DNA of 64,000 nucleotides from the NCBI GenBank assembly GCA_027563935.2, contig CM050450.1, positions 10,647,957 through 10,711,956 on the forward strand, read 5' to 3'. The translations under genes and the position numbers were made by a program. This document shows, piece after piece, positions 60,625 through 64,000 of the stretch. Every line of letters starts with the position of its first letter. The first letter of the stretch is position 1. The notes below the pieces were generated by a model, which saw nothing but the letters and a program-made list of their open reading frames with translations, was not told the DNA's origin and did no database searches. Source of the DNA: Costus lasius. Lineage: Eukaryota; Streptophyta; Magnoliopsida; Zingiberales; Costaceae.

Positions 60625-63600
60625 GCTCTCCCCGGGTTGAAAGAATTCTCCTCTGGAGAATTGTCCTTGTACCCTTGGAGTAACTCAGGGGCGGCTATAG
60701 CTAGCTCAGATTCAGGAAGCCATACCTCTTCACCATTAATGAGTCTAACGCGATAAAACATTTGTACCTCATCAGTGGTGAACTTGGTTTGGTCTTCAAG
60801 AATAGCCTCAATCTCCATTTTGTGAGGGTCACTTGGATCTGGTATGGAGAGGGGCTCATGATAGAGGGTGAGATCCTCCACGTTGACAGTAGTGGGGATC
60901 CCTAGTTCAGGTGGCAGGTCAAGGACATAGGCATTGTCGTTGATTTTGTCTACAATGGTGAAGGGGCCTAGTCCTTTTGCTTCCAACTTGTGTCCAATCC
61001 CGTGGGTGCGCTCTTCACGTGCTCGTAGGATCACTTTGTCGCCTGTGGAGAATAACCTTTCTCGGCGATGTTTGTTAGCAACTTCGCGATAGTGATTAAC
61101 AGACTCTAGCATTTTAGAGAATATTTCAGCATGCATTTGCGAAGTATGTAAAGCAAAGTCACGCGCAGGTAAAGAGGTCCTAAAGTGTCTGGGTAGAGGA
61201 AAAAGATCTATAGGCTTGTTAGGCTGATATCCTAGGTTGGCTTGGAAAGGAGAGAGACCGGTGGTCTTGTTGACTGTACTGTTATAGGAGAACTCGGCAG
61301 TGGGTAAGAGTTTATCCCAGTTGCCAGGGTGTTCGCTTACCAAACTCCTAAGGATACTCCCAAGTGATCGGTTGACCACTTCAGTCTGCCCATCCGTCTG
61401 GGGATGGTAGGCTGTGGAGAACTTGAGTTTTGTTCCTAGAAGGGTCCAGAGGGTTCTCCAAAAATGACTTACAAACCTAGGGTCCCTATCAGACACTATA
61501 GTTAAGGGTGTTCCACGTAGCCTTACAACTTCCCTAAAGAAGAGTTTAGCAACATGGGAGGCATCAGTGGTTTTGGTGCAAGCTATGAAATGGGCCATCT
61601 TAGTAAATCTATCAACTACCACAAATATAGAATCATATTTAGCTGAGGTTCGGGGTAGTCCTAGAATGAAGTCCATACTAAGGTCTTGCCAAGGGGCTTG
61701 GGGAATAGGTAAGGGGGTGTACAGGCCGGGGCTATGCTTGTGGACTTTGGTGAGCTGACAAGTTCTACAATGTTTCACCACCTTGGCTACATCTTGATAA
61801 AGGTTCGGCCAGTAGAACCGTTCCTTTACAAGGGCTTGGGTCTTATCTCGACCGTGGTGCCCGGCAGACCCGCCTCCGTGCAATTCCCAAACAAGGAATT
61901 CTCGGATGGAAGTCTTCGGCACACAAAGGGTTGGTCCGAGAAAGAGATACCCATCCCTAAGGGTGTAAAGGGGGTGACTTAAAGGGTCTTGACTAAGGTC
62001 AGCATATAAAGTAGAAAAATCAGGACATTCAAGATAAGCATTTTTCATGGATTCAAAGCAAGTAACTTCAACATGCATTTTATTCAAAAGTAAAGTTACT
62101 CTACTAAGGGCATCTGCTACTTTATTCTCAGATCCTGATTTATGTTTAAGCACAAAAGTGTATTGTTGTAAGTATTCGACCCACTTAGCATGCCTTGAGT
62201 TTAGCTTTTTCTGAGCACTTAGGTAGGAGAGGGCCTGGTGGTCACTGTTAAGGGTAAACTCCCTATGGATGAGGTAATGTCTCCAATACCTTAGAGCCTG
62301 AACTACAGCATAAAACTCTTTGTCATAGGTAGAGTATTTTTGTTTTGCCTCGTTGAGTTTCTCACTAAAGAAGGCTATGGGATGGCCTTCTTGGCTTAGA
62401 GTTCCCCCTATGCCAACTCCAGAGGCGTCACAATCTACCTCAAAGACTTTATTGAAGTCAGGAAGTCTAAGGACCGGGGCAGTGGTCATCTTATCCTTAT
62501 GCTCTTGGAAGGCTTTACTGGCAGATTTTGTCCAGGAGAATTCACCTTGTTTCAGGCAACTGGTGATAGGTGCCACTATAGAGCTGAAGTTTCTTATGAA
62601 TCTCCTATAAAAGGTGGCTAGACCATGGAAGCTTCTGACTTCAGTGATGGTCTTAGGTTCGGGCCAGTCTATGATGGCTTGGATCTTTGATGGGTCAGCT
62701 TGAAGACCTTGCTCAGACACTATGAATCCTAAGAAGATCACACTATGGGACAAAAAGGAGCACTTCTTGAGATTGATATAGAGTTGCTCTTCCTTAAGAA
62801 GGTCAAGGGTCTTCCTAAGGTGCTCTAGGTGTTCCTCTTTAGTCTTACTATAGATGAGGATATCATCAAAGTAGACTACCAGGAATTTTCCAATGAAAGG
62901 CTTCAAGACTTGAGTCATGAGTCTCATGAATGTGGAAGGGGCATTAGTCAAGCCAAAAGGCATGACTAACCATTCATAGAGACCATCCTTGGTCTTGAAG
63001 GCTGTCTTCCATTCATCACCTAGCCTTATCCTGACCTGGTGGTATCCACTCCTTAAGTCAAGCTTACTAAACCACTTAGAGCCAACTAACATGTCTAGCA
63101 TGTCATCAAGTCTAGGAATAGGAAACCTATACTTTACTGTGATTTTGTTTATGGCTCTGCAGTCTATGCACATGCGCCAACTGCCATCCTTTTTAGGGGT
63201 GAGCAGAGCAGGCACGGCGCATGGGCTAAGGCTTTCTCTGATGTGCCCTTTCTCTAATAGGTCATCTATTTGCCTCTTAAGTTCTTGGTGTTCGGTGGGG
63301 TTCATCCTATAGTGGGGCAGATTGGGTAAGGTTGAACCTGGGACAAGGTCTATTGCATGTTGAATGTCCCTAAGGGGTGGAAGTCCTGTGGGTAGTTCTT
63401 CAGGGGTAAGCTCACTATAATGTTCTAAGAGGGCTTCTACTTCAGGGGGTGGCTTACTTTCTTCTTCTTGGTTGACTTCCTTGAGGACTAAGGTATATAG
63501 AGGTTGGTCAAGTCTATAGTCCTTAGGTCTCATGAGCTGAAGGGTTGGTTGAATGGTTTTGTTTTCCTCTATTTTTCCCTTATTGGTTGAGACTTTAAGT

Positions 63601-64000
63601 TCTCTAGGCATAGATGGTTTAAGTTTGATCTTTTGACCTGAGTGACTAAAGACATAGGTATTAGTCCGACCGTAGTGGACTACATCCATGTCATATAGCC
63701 ATGGTCTGCCTAGAAGGACTTGAGCGACATCCATAGTGATGACGTCGCACCAAATTTGTCCATCATAGGTGCCAAACTGTAAAGGCACTAGACTCCTATG
63801 GGTTACTGGCACACTAGACTGGTTGACCCAAGAGATGTTATAAGGGGTTGGGTGAGCTTCCATCTTAAGCTTAAACTTGGTGACAGCAGAGTGGGAGACA
63901 GCGTTGAGACTACTACCCCCATCTATCACTACTTTGCACATGTTTCCATTGCATTTCGTGTAAGTATGGAAGATACTAGTTCTTCGCCAATCATCCGTGG
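60549..64000 (-). CDS. Ty3/Gypsy polyprotein, partial: protease, RT, RNase H, integrase
   Basis: The frame is open from the right edge of the window to the TAG at 60549-60551, more than 1140 codons with no stop. In order: protease VIDGGSSLNAVS near 63920, reverse transcriptase with [15 protein letters not shown] and the catalytic YFDDIL near 62870, RNase H with EVDCDASGVGIGG and NSDHQALSYL, integrase HHCC (GHHGRDKT...CRTCQ) and core (MDFILGLP, VSDRDP near 61490, DGQTEV), then a GPF/Y-type LGPFTIVDKI segment. A short tail follows in place of a clear chromodomain (GEEVWLPESELAIAAPELL). The ATG at 63941 is not the real start; gag lies outside. The tail and the frame running into the LTR recall CRM-type chromoviruses, but the clade is not proven. 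The intact frame suggests a young copy. Confidence 0.92.
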   Translation of the reverse strand, partial: TDDWRRTSIFHTYTKCNGNMCKVVIDGGSSLNAVSHSAVTKFKLKMEAHPTPYNISWVNQSSVPVTHRSLVPLQFGTYDGQIWCDVITMDVAQVLLGRPWLYDMDVVHYGRTNTYVFSHSGQKIKLKPSMPRELKVSTNKGKIEENKTIQPTLQLMRPKDYRLDQPLYTLVLKEVNQEEESKPPPEVEALLEHYSELTPEELPTGLPPLRDIQHAIDLVPGSTLPNLPHYRMNPTEHQELKRQIDDLLEKGHIRESLSPCAVPALLTPKKDGSWRMCIDCRAINKITVKYRFPIPRLDDMLDMLVGSKWFSKLDLRSGYHQVRIRLGDEWKTAFKTKDGLYEWLVMPFGLTNAPSTFMRLMTQVLKPFIGKFLVVYFDDILIYSKTKEEHLEHLRKTLDLLKEEQLYINLKKCSFLSHSVIFLGFIVSEQGLQADPSKIQAIIDWPEPKTITEVRSFHGLATFYRRFIRNFSSIVAPITSCLKQGEFSWTKSASKAFQEHKDKMTTAPVLRLPDFNKVFEVDCDASGVGIGGTLSQEGHPIAFFSEKLNEAKQKYSTYDKEFYAVVQALRYWRHYLIHREFTLNSDHQALSYLSAQKKLNSRHAKWVEYLQQYTFVLKHKSGSENKVADALSRVTLLLNKMHVEVTCFESMKNAYLECPDFSTLYADLSQDPLSHPLYTLRDGYLFLGPTLCVPKTSIREFLVWELHGGGSAGHHGRDKTQALVKERFYWPNLYQDVAKVVKHCRTCQLTKVHKHSPGLYTPLPIPQAPWQDLSMDFILGLPRTSAKYDSIFVVVDRFTKMAHFIACTKTTDASHVAKLFFREVVRLRGTPLTIVSDRDPRFVSHFWRTLWTLLGTKLKFSTAYHPQTDGQTEVVNRSLGSILRSLVSEHPGNWDKLLPTAEFSYNSTVNKTTGLSPFQANLGYQPNKPIDLFPLPRHFRTSLPARDFALHTSQMHAEIFSKMLESVNHYREVANKHRRERLFSTGDKVILRAREERTHGIGHKLEAKGLGPFTIVDKINDNAYVLDLPPELGIPTTVNVEDLTLYHEPLSIPDPSDPHKMEIEAILEDQTKFTTDEVQMFYRVRLINGEEVWLPESELAIAAPELLQGYKDNSPEENSFNPGRADGGSSPALRRSGRARRVPNRYGFP

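Overview
The window is a piece of a plant nuclear chromosome. It carries spliced genes with GT-AG introns, nuclear genes for plastid protein import (TOC159) and for plant-specific proteins (PHR2, NLA/BAH1-type SPX-RING, SR34), and many plant LTR retrotransposons and MITEs. A monocot outside the grasses is my best guess. The support is the GC-rich intronless PMEI gene, the steep 5'-to-3' GC drop in PHR2 and the mix of repeats, but the species cannot be named from this sequence.

Layout. 1-7772 (+): the 3' half of a CARM1-type protein arginine methyltransferase gene; its upstream intron holds a GC-rich repeat and a ~280-bp tandem duplication. 7773-12327: intergenic, with a degenerate repeat-like tract. 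12328-16239 (-): TOC159, one long exon. 17937-20772 (-): a six-exon NLA/BAH1 SPX-RING ubiquitin ligase. 22932-30425 (-): SR34-type splicing factor with 13 coding exons and one intron in the 5' UTR. 31.2-34.1 kb: a nested palindromic cluster of mobile elements, including a complete hAT-type MITE. 34906-35499 (+): a pectin methylesterase inhibitor. 36297-41232 (-): a Copia retrotransposon bounded by a 5-bp target-site duplication, with a deleted 3' half. 42624-56241 (+): PHR2, whose second intron is 9.5 kb and contains a complete but decayed chromodomain Gypsy element (48097-53456). 57201-57314: a long AT microsatellite. 59000-64000 (-): the 3' part of a young, open-frame Gypsy element that runs off the right edge.

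I rebuilt the exon structures by reading splice sites and checking phase. CARM1 (partial), NLA, SR34 and PHR2 all join without a frame break, giving 224 (partial), 325, 303 and 458 residues. The host genes do not form one pathway. They are ordinary housekeeping or regulatory plant genes: chromatin methylation, plastid import, phosphate/nitrate signalling, splicing, cell wall and a cryptochrome/photolyase relative.

The less ordinary material lies in the repeats. The leader of the Copia element has five clear copies of a short hairpin motif, and an unrelated LTR-like unit inside the palindrome has three copies of a different hairpin. Both sit just downstream of a primer-binding-like site. I saw no bacterial-type system, CRISPR array, tRNA or rRNA gene.
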